Below, one piece after another: positions 16,297 to 23,308 of a stretch of 37,175 nucleotides of DNA. Source of the stretch: Anaerolineae bacterium (lineage in GTDB: Bacteria; Chloroflexota; Anaerolineae; JAFGEY01); contig JADHXD010000037.1 in the NCBI GenBank assembly GCA_016783145.1, positions 1 to 37,175 of the forward strand. Reading direction: 5' to 3'. The position numbers were made by a program, and so were the translations under genes. Under the pieces are notes generated by a model. That model did not search any database, was not told where the DNA came from, and saw only the letters and a list, made by a program, of their open reading frames with translations. Every line of letters starts with the position of its first letter. Within the stretch, counting starts at the first letter, position 1.

Positions 16297-16389
16297 TTCA
16301 CTACTCCTTTACTGTGAGCTGGTTTGGGTTACGTCCTATAGGTCGGTCGCGTTCTCATCCTCACATCGCGCGTCCTCCTTTATGGCCCG

Positions 16390-17226
16390 TCAGATGGCCA
16401 GATCGTACATCGTCAGCTCGGGCACGCCCTCCGGGACGGTCAACCGGTGATCGATGGTGCGCCCGAGGGCGGCAACTCGAAAGGTATACGTGCCCGGCGG
16501 CAGGTTGCGGAAGGTGTAACGCCCATACCGGTCACTGAGAGCGCGCTGACCGCGCTCGACGACCCATACCTCTGCGCCAACAACCGGATTGGCTCCGTTC
16601 TCTTTTTCGTGAACGATGCCGGCGATCTGCAGGATCGACTCAGGGTCCATCTCGACTCCCCGCTGTCTGAAATCCACCCGCTTGGTAAAGACCATCGGCC
16701 CGCTGAACGCGTATTCGCGATCCACAGCCAGGGTGATGGCATAGTTGATCGCCGGCTTGAGCTCGTTCTCCATCACGTTCCACAGATCGGAGAGGTTGTG
16801 CATCGCCTCAGAGACCTGAGCCGTCTGGGTCGGGATGGGGAATGGCTGGTGGACCAACTCCCCCTTGAGCAGTTCTTCAGGCAAGATGGGCGTGGAAGCC
16901 AGGGCCACCAGCACACGCCACAGGATGGCGTGCTCATCCTCCACCTCGTTCGTCCAGGCCGTGACCAGGTAAGACACGTCCACGCGCAGAGGGGCGATCT
17001 TTTTCCGGGTCTGCCCGTTGGGCTGGCGATCGACGATCCACTCACGGTTGCGCAGCTCCCTGTTCTCGCGGATGTCGTACAGATAGCAGTTGATGGCTGG
17101 CTTGGTCAGGCCTGCGGCCCAGTCACGGGTGGGCTGATCGAAGCGGATCTCCACGTCACTGAGATCGAACAGCCCCTTTTGCAGGATCAGCTTCTTGATG
17201 GTCAGGTCGAGGGATTCAATCATCAC
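16390..17226 (-). CDS. Pvc16/DUF4255-like tube cap protein with carboxypeptidase-regulatory-like domain
   Basis: 278 residues. The N-terminal approximately 190 residues (LTKPAINCYLYDIRENRELR, then VSYLVTAWTNEVEDEHAILW and PEELLKGELVHQPFPIP) match the Pvc16 N-terminal/DUF4255 family, which caps the distal end of the tube and sheath. Residues about 200-275 add a beta-sandwich: GAEVWVVERGQRALSDRYGR, then FRNLPPGTYTFRVAALG, of the carboxypeptidase regulatory-like type, which may face outward. It overlaps the ATPase stop by 11 bases (ATG 17226; a second ATG at 17223), so it is translationally coupled to it. Confidence 0.92.
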   Translation of the reverse strand: MMIESLDLTIKKLILQKGLFDLSDVEIRFDQPTRDWAAGLTKPAINCYLYDIRENRELRNREWIVDRQPNGQTRKKIAPLRVDVSYLVTAWTNEVEDEHAILWRVLVALASTPILPEELLKGELVHQPFPIPTQTAQVSEAMHNLSDLWNVMENELKPAINYAITLAVDREYAFSGPMVFTKRVDFRQRGVEMDPESILQIAGIVHEKENGANPVVGAEVWVVERGQRALSDRYGRYTFRNLPPGTYTFRVAALGRTIDHRLTVPEGVPELTMYDLAI

Positions 17227-19462
17227 TGGACTCCATCACAAACTCGCGCTCGGCCGCCAGCCGTCCCATCTTTTGGAACTCCCGCCGGGTCGCCCACAGC
17301 AGATGATCCATACCGATGACCTCACTGTCGCGAGCAGCCAGGAACGCGGCGGTCAATGCCACGTTGCGGATGTTGCCGCCCGTCAGCCGGTAGCGCTCCG
17401 CCAGGAGGCCAAAGTCGATGTCGGGCGCGAGGGGCGCTTCGTCAGGCAGCACAATCTCCCAGATCCGGCGGCGGGCATCCTCCTCAGGATAGGGAAACTC
17501 GACGGTAAAGTGCATGCGTCGCATAAAGGCTTCATCCATGTTCTTGCTCAGGTTGCTGGTCAGGACGACCAACCCATCGTATTCTTCCATCTTTTGCAGC
17601 AGGTAGCTGATCTCGACGTTGGCGTATCGATCGTGTGCGTCCCGGACCTCGGAGCGTTTGCCAAAGAGCGCGTCCGCCTCGTCAAAAAACAGAATGGCGT
17701 TGCTGTTGCGGGCGGCGCTAAAAATGCGCTCCAGGTTCTTTTCCGTCTCGCCGACATACTTGGACACCACCGTAGAGAGGTCGATCTTGTACAGGTCCAG
17801 CCCCAGGTCGTCAGCGATCACCTCGGCCGCCATCGTCTTGCCCGTTCCTGAGGGCCCGGCAAACAGGGCGTTGAGCCCCTTGCCCAGGGAAAGCTTGCGG
17901 TCGAATCCCCATTCCCCGAGCACGAGCGGACGATACCGCATCTGGTCACACATCTCGTGGAGTTGGGTGAGCTGATCGGCGGGCAGGACGAGGTCCTCCC
18001 ACGCGTGGCGCGGCTCGATCTTTTTGGCCAGGTCGATCAATTGGCCGCTCGTGCGAGCGCGGGCGGCGGCAAAGAGATCGTCGGGGCTGATGCCTTGCTC
18101 GCCTGGCGAGCGCTGTGCGGCGCGGTGGCGGGCATCGAGAACGGCATCGCGGATCTGGCCGCCGGTGAGGCGAAAGCGCCCGGCGACGGCAGCCACGTCT
18201 GCGTCTGAAGGCGCTGTGTTTCCGTCGAGGTAGCGCGCCCACAGCGCACGCCGCTGCGGGTACGACGGTCGGGGGTACGTCACCCGGACCAGGCACGGCG
18301 AGCGCAGCAATGCGCGATCGGGCTGCCGATCCACGTCCTCAACGGGGAGAAAGCTGACCACCGGGTATTCGAAAAGGGCGGCGTGGAGCAGCTCGCGATC
18401 GCCGTGCGGGCGGGGGTCATCGTCGTGCCCGGGGAAAGCCAGGACGCCATATCCCTGCCAGTACAGGGCGGCGCCGGTCAGGTAGGCCTCGCGGGCGATC
18501 AGCCGCACGGTGCTCCCAAAACTCCCGCTCTGAGTCGGGAGGCGCGCGAGGTGTACGGTCAGCAGGGGTTGTCCTCGAGCAGCACAGATCGCCTGGGCAG
18601 ACGCGTGTTTGCCCGTCCCCTTGTCTCCCTGCAGCAAAATGAGGAACGGTGTGGGCGCGGTCCGCGGCTCCTCAGCAGCCAGGCAGGCCAACTGCCGTTT
18701 GACGTCGGATGGCAGGAGGAGCGTCTCGAACCGGGTGGTAGGATGCGACTTGGTGCACAGGTCACGGAGGCGGGCGTCGAGGACGCCAGGGTCCGGCAGA
18801 CCGTCCTCCTGCAAGAGATATTCGACGACATACGGGTCCGGCTTGACGTACTGTGCTAGAAGGGGCGGGTGAGGCTGCGACGGATCGTAAAAGAGCGCGA
18901 TCAGTTGGTGGCGCAGCAGGGGTGCATCTGGCAGGAAATGCCTTCGCGCGCTCAGCCGTTCGTCCACCGTCGCGCAGAGCAGGTTCAGGATCATGGCCAC
19001 GCCGGCACGCTTGCGGGTGACATCGTCCTGCAGATAAGCGTAGAGACGCTCGTACTTGAGTTCGATCTCTGAGGCCAGGCCGATCAGGAGGATGTCCACG
19101 TCAAACGGGGTGAGAGCGAACAACGCACGCAGCCGCTCCAACCGCAGCGCCACGCCTGCCTGGGTGGAAGCGGCCTTGCGTCGCGCGATCTCGGCGCTCG
19201 CCCGCTCGATCGCCTGCTGGAACGCGCTCTCGGTGGGCTCGACGTCAAGTGGGTGCGTGGGCCGGGCGTTGCCGGGGTACACGCCATCCAGGATCGCATC
19301 CACCTCGGCCTCGGAGACGTAGAGGCCCCGGAATTCTTCACCCCCTTGCGGGCTTGGCGAATTCATCTGCCGCCAGCGCCAGACCTCTTGCTGGATCAAG
19401 AGGTCCAGGCGGGCCAGCTCAGCGTGCAAGTGTTCGCGACAGGTCACAAAGGAGCTATCCAT
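17216..19462 (-). CDS. AAA+ ATPase of eCIS (Afp15/Pvc15-like), tandem ATPase modules
   Basis: 748 residues from ATG 19462 (GAGGG seven bases upstream); an in-frame GTG at 19483 is the alternative. A helical N-terminal region (1-250) precedes a first, degenerate ATPase module with a Walker-A-like GDKGTGKH (279-286) and no clear Walker B. The second module is complete: GPSGTGKT (536-543, K542), FFDEADALFGKR (E595), sensor-1 region VVLTSNLSKNMDEAF and an arginine pair FMRRM. Afp15-type ATPases are needed for particle assembly in Afp/PVC, but the exact step is unsettled. It overlaps the preceding 101-aa gene by eight bases and the cap gene by 11, so all three are coupled. Confidence 0.93.
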   Translation of the reverse strand: MDSSFVTCREHLHAELARLDLLIQQEVWRWRQMNSPSPQGGEEFRGLYVSEAEVDAILDGVYPGNARPTHPLDVEPTESAFQQAIERASAEIARRKAASTQAGVALRLERLRALFALTPFDVDILLIGLASEIELKYERLYAYLQDDVTRKRAGVAMILNLLCATVDERLSARRHFLPDAPLLRHQLIALFYDPSQPHPPLLAQYVKPDPYVVEYLLQEDGLPDPGVLDARLRDLCTKSHPTTRFETLLLPSDVKRQLACLAAEEPRTAPTPFLILLQGDKGTGKHASAQAICAARGQPLLTVHLARLPTQSGSFGSTVRLIAREAYLTGAALYWQGYGVLAFPGHDDDPRPHGDRELLHAALFEYPVVSFLPVEDVDRQPDRALLRSPCLVRVTYPRPSYPQRRALWARYLDGNTAPSDADVAAVAGRFRLTGGQIRDAVLDARHRAAQRSPGEQGISPDDLFAAARARTSGQLIDLAKKIEPRHAWEDLVLPADQLTQLHEMCDQMRYRPLVLGEWGFDRKLSLGKGLNALFAGPSGTGKTMAAEVIADDLGLDLYKIDLSTVVSKYVGETEKNLERIFSAARNSNAILFFDEADALFGKRSEVRDAHDRYANVEISYLLQKMEEYDGLVVLTSNLSKNMDEAFMRRMHFTVEFPYPEEDARRRIWEIVLPDEAPLAPDIDFGLLAERYRLTGGNIRNVALTAAFLAARDSEVIGMDHLLWATRREFQKMGRLAAEREFVMESSDD

Positions 19463-19760
19463 GGACAGGCCCTCGGTTCTCACCCAGCCCGGCCGCGGGA
19501 CGTGATTCGTCGCTCATCCAGGCGCGGATGAACTCGACTGCTCGCTCGCCGCTTTGAAACTGCACTTCGCGCCCGCTCGAGATGTGACGGATCAGGCCTC
19601 GTACCATCTGTCCGTCCTCATCGATCCAGGTCCTGACCAGGAAAGAAGCGTCCGGCAAGGCGCGAGGCTCCTGGTCGTCGACGCCCTGAACCACCCAGCG
19701 CATGCTGCCATCCCCACTGCTCTGCCAGCTCTGAATGACAAAGGAAACGTATCGACTCAT
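19455..19760 (-). CDS. 101-aa first protein of the eCIS operon, unknown
   Basis: Start ATG 19760 is chosen because a GAGAG site precedes it and the earlier in-frame codons lie near the promoter. The product begins MSRYVSFVIQSWQSS and contains GLIRHISSGREVQFQSGERA, then VEFIRAWM. This strand-helix arrangement (S-F-V-I-x-x-W, later R-G-x-I-x-H-x-x-S-G) recalls short orphan proteins of cyanobacteria and Chloroflexota. I know no function. As first gene of the operon, coupled to the ATPase by an eight-base overlap, it may be an assembly factor or ATPase partner (inference). Confidence 0.75.
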   Translation of the reverse strand: MSRYVSFVIQSWQSSGDGSMRWVVQGVDDQEPRALPDASFLVRTWIDEDGQMVRGLIRHISSGREVQFQSGERAVEFIRAWMSDESRPAAGLGENRGPVHG

Positions 19761-19840
19761 AGTGTCTCTCGTCCGGGTGCGAAAGGTGGGTGCACAAGCG
19801 CACAGCACGGAGCATGCGCGTCAGAGCACACTCTGCCTCC

Positions 19841-19894
19841 AGTATACGGACATGCGCTCTGGGACCGCTCTAGGGCCGCTCTATTTTCGCTCTA
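19841..19894 (-). promoter_or_regulatory. eCIS operon promoter with four SARP-type heptamer repeats
   Basis: Reading the minus strand, TAGAGCG, TAGAGCG, TAGAGCG and CAGAGCG begin at 19894, 19883, 19872 and 19861, an exact 11-bp period. The last repeat ends eight bases before TATACT (19846-19841), a good -10 box. No -35 hexamer is present at the usual place. SARP activators (DnrI, ActII-ORF4, AfsR) bind such tandem heptamers, DnrI preferring TCGAGCG, with the 3'-most copy 8 bp from the -10. Transcription should start near 19834, giving a leader of about 75 bases. Confidence 0.88.
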
Positions 19895-19916
19895 TTTGGG
19901 GGAGAATGAAGGAGCT

Positions 19917-20033
19917 GATCCGTAGCCAGCGCATCCCCATGCGCTGGGCTGGGCTGATCCGTAGCCAGCGCATCCCCATGCGCTGGGCTGGGCTGAGCCG
20001 TAGGAGGCGCATCCCAATGCGCCGGGCTCACAA
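19917..20033. repeat. Three 39-bp tandem repeats each with a hairpin
   Basis: Copies occupy 19917-19955, 19956-19994 and 19995-20033. The first two are identical; the third is diverged. On the minus strand each holds a stem with loop GGGG or TGGG: CCAGCGCAT/ATGCGCTGG in copies 1-2 and GGCGCAT/ATGCGCC in copy 3, where both sides of a pair changed together. They lie between the regulator's stop (20038) and the eCIS promoter. No T-run follows, so a simple intrinsic terminator is doubtful. Confidence 0.9.
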
Positions 20034-20037
20034 GGGG

Positions 20038-21132
20038 TTAAACAGGCTCTTCACGCACGATCTGCTCGTACAGCGCGATCGTTTCCTGCATCGGCCCCAC
20101 GCCCAGCTCTCGCTGCAGGACCTGTTTGCAGGCCAGGAACTCGCACAGCGCCTGGTTGCGCTGCCCCATACGGCTGTAGCAGCGCATAAGCTGGCGATAG
20201 GCATCTTCGCGGTAGCTGTCTCGGGCCAGGATCTGGCGACAGCAGGAGATGCTCTCGGCGAACTGGCCCTGATCGAGATGGCCTTCAGCAAGGTGACCCA
20301 AGGCCATCAGGTACATCTCTTCCAGGCGTGCGCGTGGGGCGATCGCCCAGTCGGCGTACAGGTCTTCGGTGAGAAAGTCGCCACGGTAGAGAGCCCGCGC
20401 CGACTCGTATTCGACGACCGCCTCCGCCAGGCGGCCCTCCCGTCTCAGCCTGTCGCCAGCGCGACAGTGGGCCGCAAACCGCTCGGTATCCAGGTCCAGG
20501 CGGATCCCGGGGTGGAGGGAATAGCAGTCGTCTTCGAACAGCACGCACTCCTCACCCTCGCCCAGGGCCTCGCCCACGGCCTCGCGCATGGCCTGCCTGA
20601 GCGAGCACAGGGCGATGTGCAGCTTGTGGTTGGATCTCTCTACAGGTTCGCCAGGCCAGAACAGATCGAGGAGCACGTCCTTGGTGGCGCGTCGCTCGGG
20701 GCGGGTGATCAGGTAGCGAAGGATGGCCCGGCCCTTCTTGCTGCTGCCCACAGGGACCGCCCGGTCGCCGCAGCGGACGGCGAACTTGCCCAGGGTGCGG
20801 ACGTGCAGTGTGATCTGACCGGCCGCATCCGGCTCGGAAGAGGGATCGGGATCGCTGTCCAAGAGTCGTTGAGAGCGCTGCATCAGGTCAATCGCGTCCT
20901 GCAGACGCTGGTCTATCTCGTCTTCTCTCTGCGAGAGCTGCCGGCGAGCGCCCTCCAGCCACACGCGGAGCTGCCGGTACTCTTCTCGCAGGCGTGCAAG
21001 TTGGGCGACCACCTGGTCTGCCAGGGATAAGCCAGAGGACGGACCGTCGCACGCTGAGGGCTCGTCGAAGGGGGGAATGTGGGGTTCGATGTCATCGTTG
21101 GAAGCCTTGAGCGGATTGTGCGGCTCAACCAT
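20038..21132 (-). CDS. SARP-family transcriptional activator (winged helix + BTAD)
   Basis: 364 residues from ATG 21132 (AGGAG eight bases upstream). Residues 38-92 form a charged coiled coil not found in classic SARPs. Residues about 107-205 are an OmpR-type winged helix (VRTLGKFAVRCGDRAVPVGS, LLDLFWPGEPVERSNHKLHI, then CVLFEDDCYSLHP). Residues about 215-360 are the bacterial transcriptional activation domain (ARALYRGDFLTEDLYADWA, then a TPR-like segment YSRMGQRNQALCEFLACKQV). SARPs bind 11-bp-spaced heptamers overlapping the -35 position and recruit RNA polymerase. Such repeats stand directly downstream, at the eCIS promoter, so the eCIS operon is the likely target. A consensus promoter precedes the gene. 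Confidence 0.93.
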   Translation of the reverse strand: MVEPHNPLKASNDDIEPHIPPFDEPSACDGPSSGLSLADQVVAQLARLREEYRQLRVWLEGARRQLSQREDEIDQRLQDAIDLMQRSQRLLDSDPDPSSEPDAAGQITLHVRTLGKFAVRCGDRAVPVGSSKKGRAILRYLITRPERRATKDVLLDLFWPGEPVERSNHKLHIALCSLRQAMREAVGEALGEGEECVLFEDDCYSLHPGIRLDLDTERFAAHCRAGDRLRREGRLAEAVVEYESARALYRGDFLTEDLYADWAIAPRARLEEMYLMALGHLAEGHLDQGQFAESISCCRQILARDSYREDAYRQLMRCYSRMGQRNQALCEFLACKQVLQRELGVGPMQETIALYEQIVREEPV

Positions 21133-21222
21133 ACACAGGTCTCCTGGGCACCACAACACGACGGTGAACATCCCCCCAAGGGCGACGGACGGTGGCCTCG
21201 CCCGATAACGTCGTCTATTGAG

Positions 21223-21251
21223 ATTGTATCGGGTTTGGCGGGGTTTGTCAA
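21223..21251 (-). promoter_or_regulatory. Promoter of the SARP gene
   Basis: Minus strand: TTGACA (21251-21246), a 17-base spacer, TACAAT (21228-21223). This is a near-perfect housekeeping promoter, giving a leader of about 84 bases before ATG 21132. It suggests the regulator is made constitutively and is controlled by its activity. Confidence 0.85.
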
Positions 21252-21262
21252 CCTCTTTGCCA

Positions 21263-21361
21263 GAGATTCGGTAATCACGCCGTAGGGCGGCTTTCAAAGC
21301 CGCCGTCGCTGGCCCTCCGCAGCCGCCGCCAAGCGGCAGCGGCAGGTAGTGACCGAATCTC
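21263..21361. repeat. 99-bp inverted-repeat element between the decarboxylase-like gene and the SARP promoter
   Basis: Ends GAGATTCGGT (21263-21272) and ACCGAATCTC (21352-21361) are perfect inverted repeats. Inside is a hairpin GGCGGCTTT/AAAGCCGCC (21286-21304) and a GC-rich second one near 21320-21345. The right end overlaps the stop codon of the decarboxylase-like gene, so the element may serve as its transcript end. No T-run is seen. Confidence 0.7.
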
Positions 21362-22373
21362 AGCTCTGCCAGGTCCGGCAGCGCGTGATCTCGTCCAACA
21401 GCGCCACGACGTTCTCCCACGGCACGTCGCCAGCCATCTCCCCGCGCCCGATGTACCCGCCCTCCGGCCCCCCAAAGGCCTCCACGTCTGCCCGGACAGC
21501 AGCCCGCACGTCCTCCGGCGTCCCGTAGGGGAGAACCCACTGCCGGTCGATGTCCGCCTCGATGCAGACCACGCCCCGGCAGAGAGCAGCCAGCCGTTCC
21601 CGGCCGATCGCGTCGACCTGCGGGTTGAGGACCTGCACGCCGATCTCGATCAGGTCCGGGACAATGGCCGCGATCGCCCCGTCACTGTGAAACCAGACGT
21701 GCTTGCCCGCGTCCCGCGCCAGGCCAAAGAGACGGGCGTAAGCAGGCTTGAAGAACGTGCGCCACAGCTCGGGGCGGATCATCAGCGCCTGCTGGGTGCC
21801 CCAGTCGTCGCGGTAGTGGATGCCATCCAGCGCCGGCAGTTGGCACAGCCGCTCCACGCGGCGGATCATGACCGAGAGGATCATCTCGCGCAGGGCCGCG
21901 CAGCGCTCGGGGTAGAGCAGGAGGTCCTCGAGCGTGGCCTGGTAGCCGTGCAGGTAGAACATGCGCTGCCAAAGCGTGTCCCCGTCCGCCATCGTGTACA
22001 GGCGACCGGCGTTGGCGTTCAGCCTGCCCTCGACCTCGGCGATGATCGCCTCGCTCGACGTGTCCGGCGGCTCAAAGGTCGCCAAAGCGTCCCAATCGGC
22101 AAGGGGGCAATGCACCACCTGGCCTTTGTGCTCGTCGGTGTGGCGCACCCACAGCGAGCCCCAGGTGTCGCGGCTGGGCACGCCGATCCGCGTTCCATAC
22201 TCCCCCGACGTGGCGCCCCCGACGTTGTGTACGTCAGAGGGATACCGCCTGTACAGGTCATCCAGCATCGGCCCGTAGCGGACGAATGCGCCCGGCAGCG
22301 TGGCGTGCGTGAGCGGCAGGCGGTCTGGACCGCTCCTCTCGATCGCCCGGATCACCCGTTCGCGGCTGTTCAT
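21360..22373 (-). CDS. Uroporphyrinogen decarboxylase (URO-D) family protein
   Basis: 337 residues. MNSRERVIRAIERSGPDRLP is the usual opening of URO-D-superfamily proteins. The conserved late motif KHVWFHSDGAIAAIVPDLIE and the C-terminal GGPEGGYIGRGEMAGDVPWE follow. The arginine-rich N-terminal signature of true HemE is absent, and the metal-binding H-x-C of corrinoid methyltransferases MtaA/MtbA is replaced by H-S-D. It is thus one of the many paralogues of unknown substrate, perhaps a methyl- or demethylation enzyme. AGGAG lies six bases before ATG 22373, and the gene follows a kinase-like remnant by 20 bases. Confidence 0.85.
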   Translation of the reverse strand: MNSRERVIRAIERSGPDRLPLTHATLPGAFVRYGPMLDDLYRRYPSDVHNVGGATSGEYGTRIGVPSRDTWGSLWVRHTDEHKGQVVHCPLADWDALATFEPPDTSSEAIIAEVEGRLNANAGRLYTMADGDTLWQRMFYLHGYQATLEDLLLYPERCAALREMILSVMIRRVERLCQLPALDGIHYRDDWGTQQALMIRPELWRTFFKPAYARLFGLARDAGKHVWFHSDGAIAAIVPDLIEIGVQVLNPQVDAIGRERLAALCRGVVCIEADIDRQWVLPYGTPEDVRAAVRADVEAFGGPEGGYIGRGEMAGDVPWENVVALLDEITRCRTWQS

Positions 22374-22393
22374 GCCCCGCTCCTTTGCTCACT

Positions 22394-22792
22394 CTACTCG
22401 ACCAGCAGGTCCCTCAGTGTGGCCTCCAGGTCCCGCGCTCGTCCCCGTTCCTGCGCCGCGGCGATCACATCCGGCGGCAGCCCCGCCGCGGCCGCGGCGA
22501 TGTGCCGCCCTGCGACGTCCTCGTACCAGCGCGAGCAGGACACGTAGGGGTAGCGAGAGGCCAACCCATAGAGCTCCAAGGCCCGCTCTCCCTGCTCCTG
22601 GTCCACGTGGAACAGGGCGACGACGCCGGGGTCGGCGGCGATGACTTCTGGCCTGAGGACCTTGATCGCCACCAGGTCCCCGCTCTCGAGGTCCCTGCCC
22701 CGGTACACGTCGCCCATGCCGCCGCGACCAAGCAGGTCTCGTTCGCGGTCTAGGATTTCAAAGCGATTGCCGATGACCGGACGTGTGCTCAC
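22394..22792 (-). pseudogene. Chimeric remnant: Hanks-type kinase N-terminus joined to a TPR-protein C-terminus
   Basis: Residues about 8-50 carry the kinase glycine loop LLGRGGMGDVYRGRD and the ATP-binding lysine in VAIKVLRPEV. The sequence then switches directly to GERALELYGLASRYP, WYEDVAGRHIAAAAAGLPPD and VIAAAQERGRARDL. That second part is the usual C-terminal end of large AAA/TPR signalling ATPases in this kind of genome. The catalytic HRD and DFG regions are missing, so it cannot be an active kinase. The simplest reading is a deletion fusing the two ends of a large kinase-ATPase-TPR gene, with the frame kept. Start is GTG 22792 with GAGGA six bases upstream. It may still be expressed. 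Confidence 0.8.
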
Positions 22793-22833
22793 CGTCACTC
22801 CTCATGCCCATCCCGCCGCGTCACGGCGCGTTG

Positions 22834-22869
22834 AGGTGCCAGGCACTTGCCTCAAAGTGCCTGGCACCT
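22834..22869. repeat. Perfect 15-bp inverted repeat
   Basis: Arms AGGTGCCAGGCACTT (22834-22848) and its exact complement (22855-22869) flank a 6-base loop. It lies between divergent genes, about 40 bases upstream of the kinase remnant start. It could be an operator or a dispersed hairpin. Confidence 0.85.
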
Positions 22870-22899
22870 TGGGTAATGATACCACAGATCCAGGTCGAG

Positions 22900-22950
22900 T
22901 TCACCACAAGTTTCACACGACCTTCACACACATTGTACACTGATTATGGT
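22900..22950 (+). promoter_or_regulatory. Candidate promoter with three TTCAC repeats for the 77-aa gene
   Basis: TTCACA (22923-22928), a 16-base spacer and TATGGT (22945-22950) form a plausible promoter in an AT-richer stretch. TTCAC recurs at 22900, 22912 and 22923, spaced 12 and 11 bases, suggesting an activator site that overlaps the -35. Confidence 0.45.
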
Positions 22951-22991
22951 AAAATAGAGTTGTCTCAGCCCATCCCGCAGGAGAAGAAGAG

Positions 22992-23225
22992 ATGATCATG
23001 ACATCCATCAGACCGCAGAGAGACGTGATCGGGACTACCGGTCAACTGTGCAAAGCCTGGGAGTTTGACTACCACAGGGCCACATTCTACATCCAGGAGA
23101 CAGAGACGGGCTACGTGGTCATCGAGGAAACGCGGCCCAGGGGGAATTGGAGGCCCGTGCAGCCACAGCGCTGCCAGATGGTGCTCGCCGAGTTCCAGCG
23201 CGCACAGAGAGCACGGCCCCGGTAG
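22992..23225 (+). CDS. 77-aa orphan protein
   Basis: No family recognised. The sequence is well balanced for a real protein: a central AWEFDYHRATFYIQETETGY strand region and a basic helix MVLAEFQRAQRARPR at the end. AGGAG lies nine bases before ATG 22992 (a second ATG at 22998 is less well placed), and a candidate promoter stands upstream. It is convergent with the glycosidase-like gene. A small DNA-binding or regulatory protein is possible but not shown. Confidence 0.6.
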   Translation: MIMTSIRPQRDVIGTTGQLCKAWEFDYHRATFYIQETETGYVVIEETRPRGNWRPVQPQRCQMVLAEFQRAQRARPR

Positions 23226-23308
23226 ATGGTCCGGGGCTCAAGGCGTCCAGATCGCATTCCCCAAACGGTCGACGCCCTCACATCGCCTGCCTGCCGGCGA
23301 CCGTCGAG

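Noticed and set aside
1-19760. Contractile prophage or R-type tailocin
   Set aside because: No capsid, terminase, lysis or integrase genes; DUF4157, AAA+ ATPase and Pvc16 cap are eCIS markers.
19735-21030. 431-aa open frame on the plus strand
   Set aside because: Runs across the SARP gene and the repeat block and encodes the 39-bp repeats as peptide repeats; a shadow.
21360-22373. True HemE of haem synthesis
   Set aside because: The HemE N-terminal arginine signature is missing; only the broader URO-D superfamily is supported.
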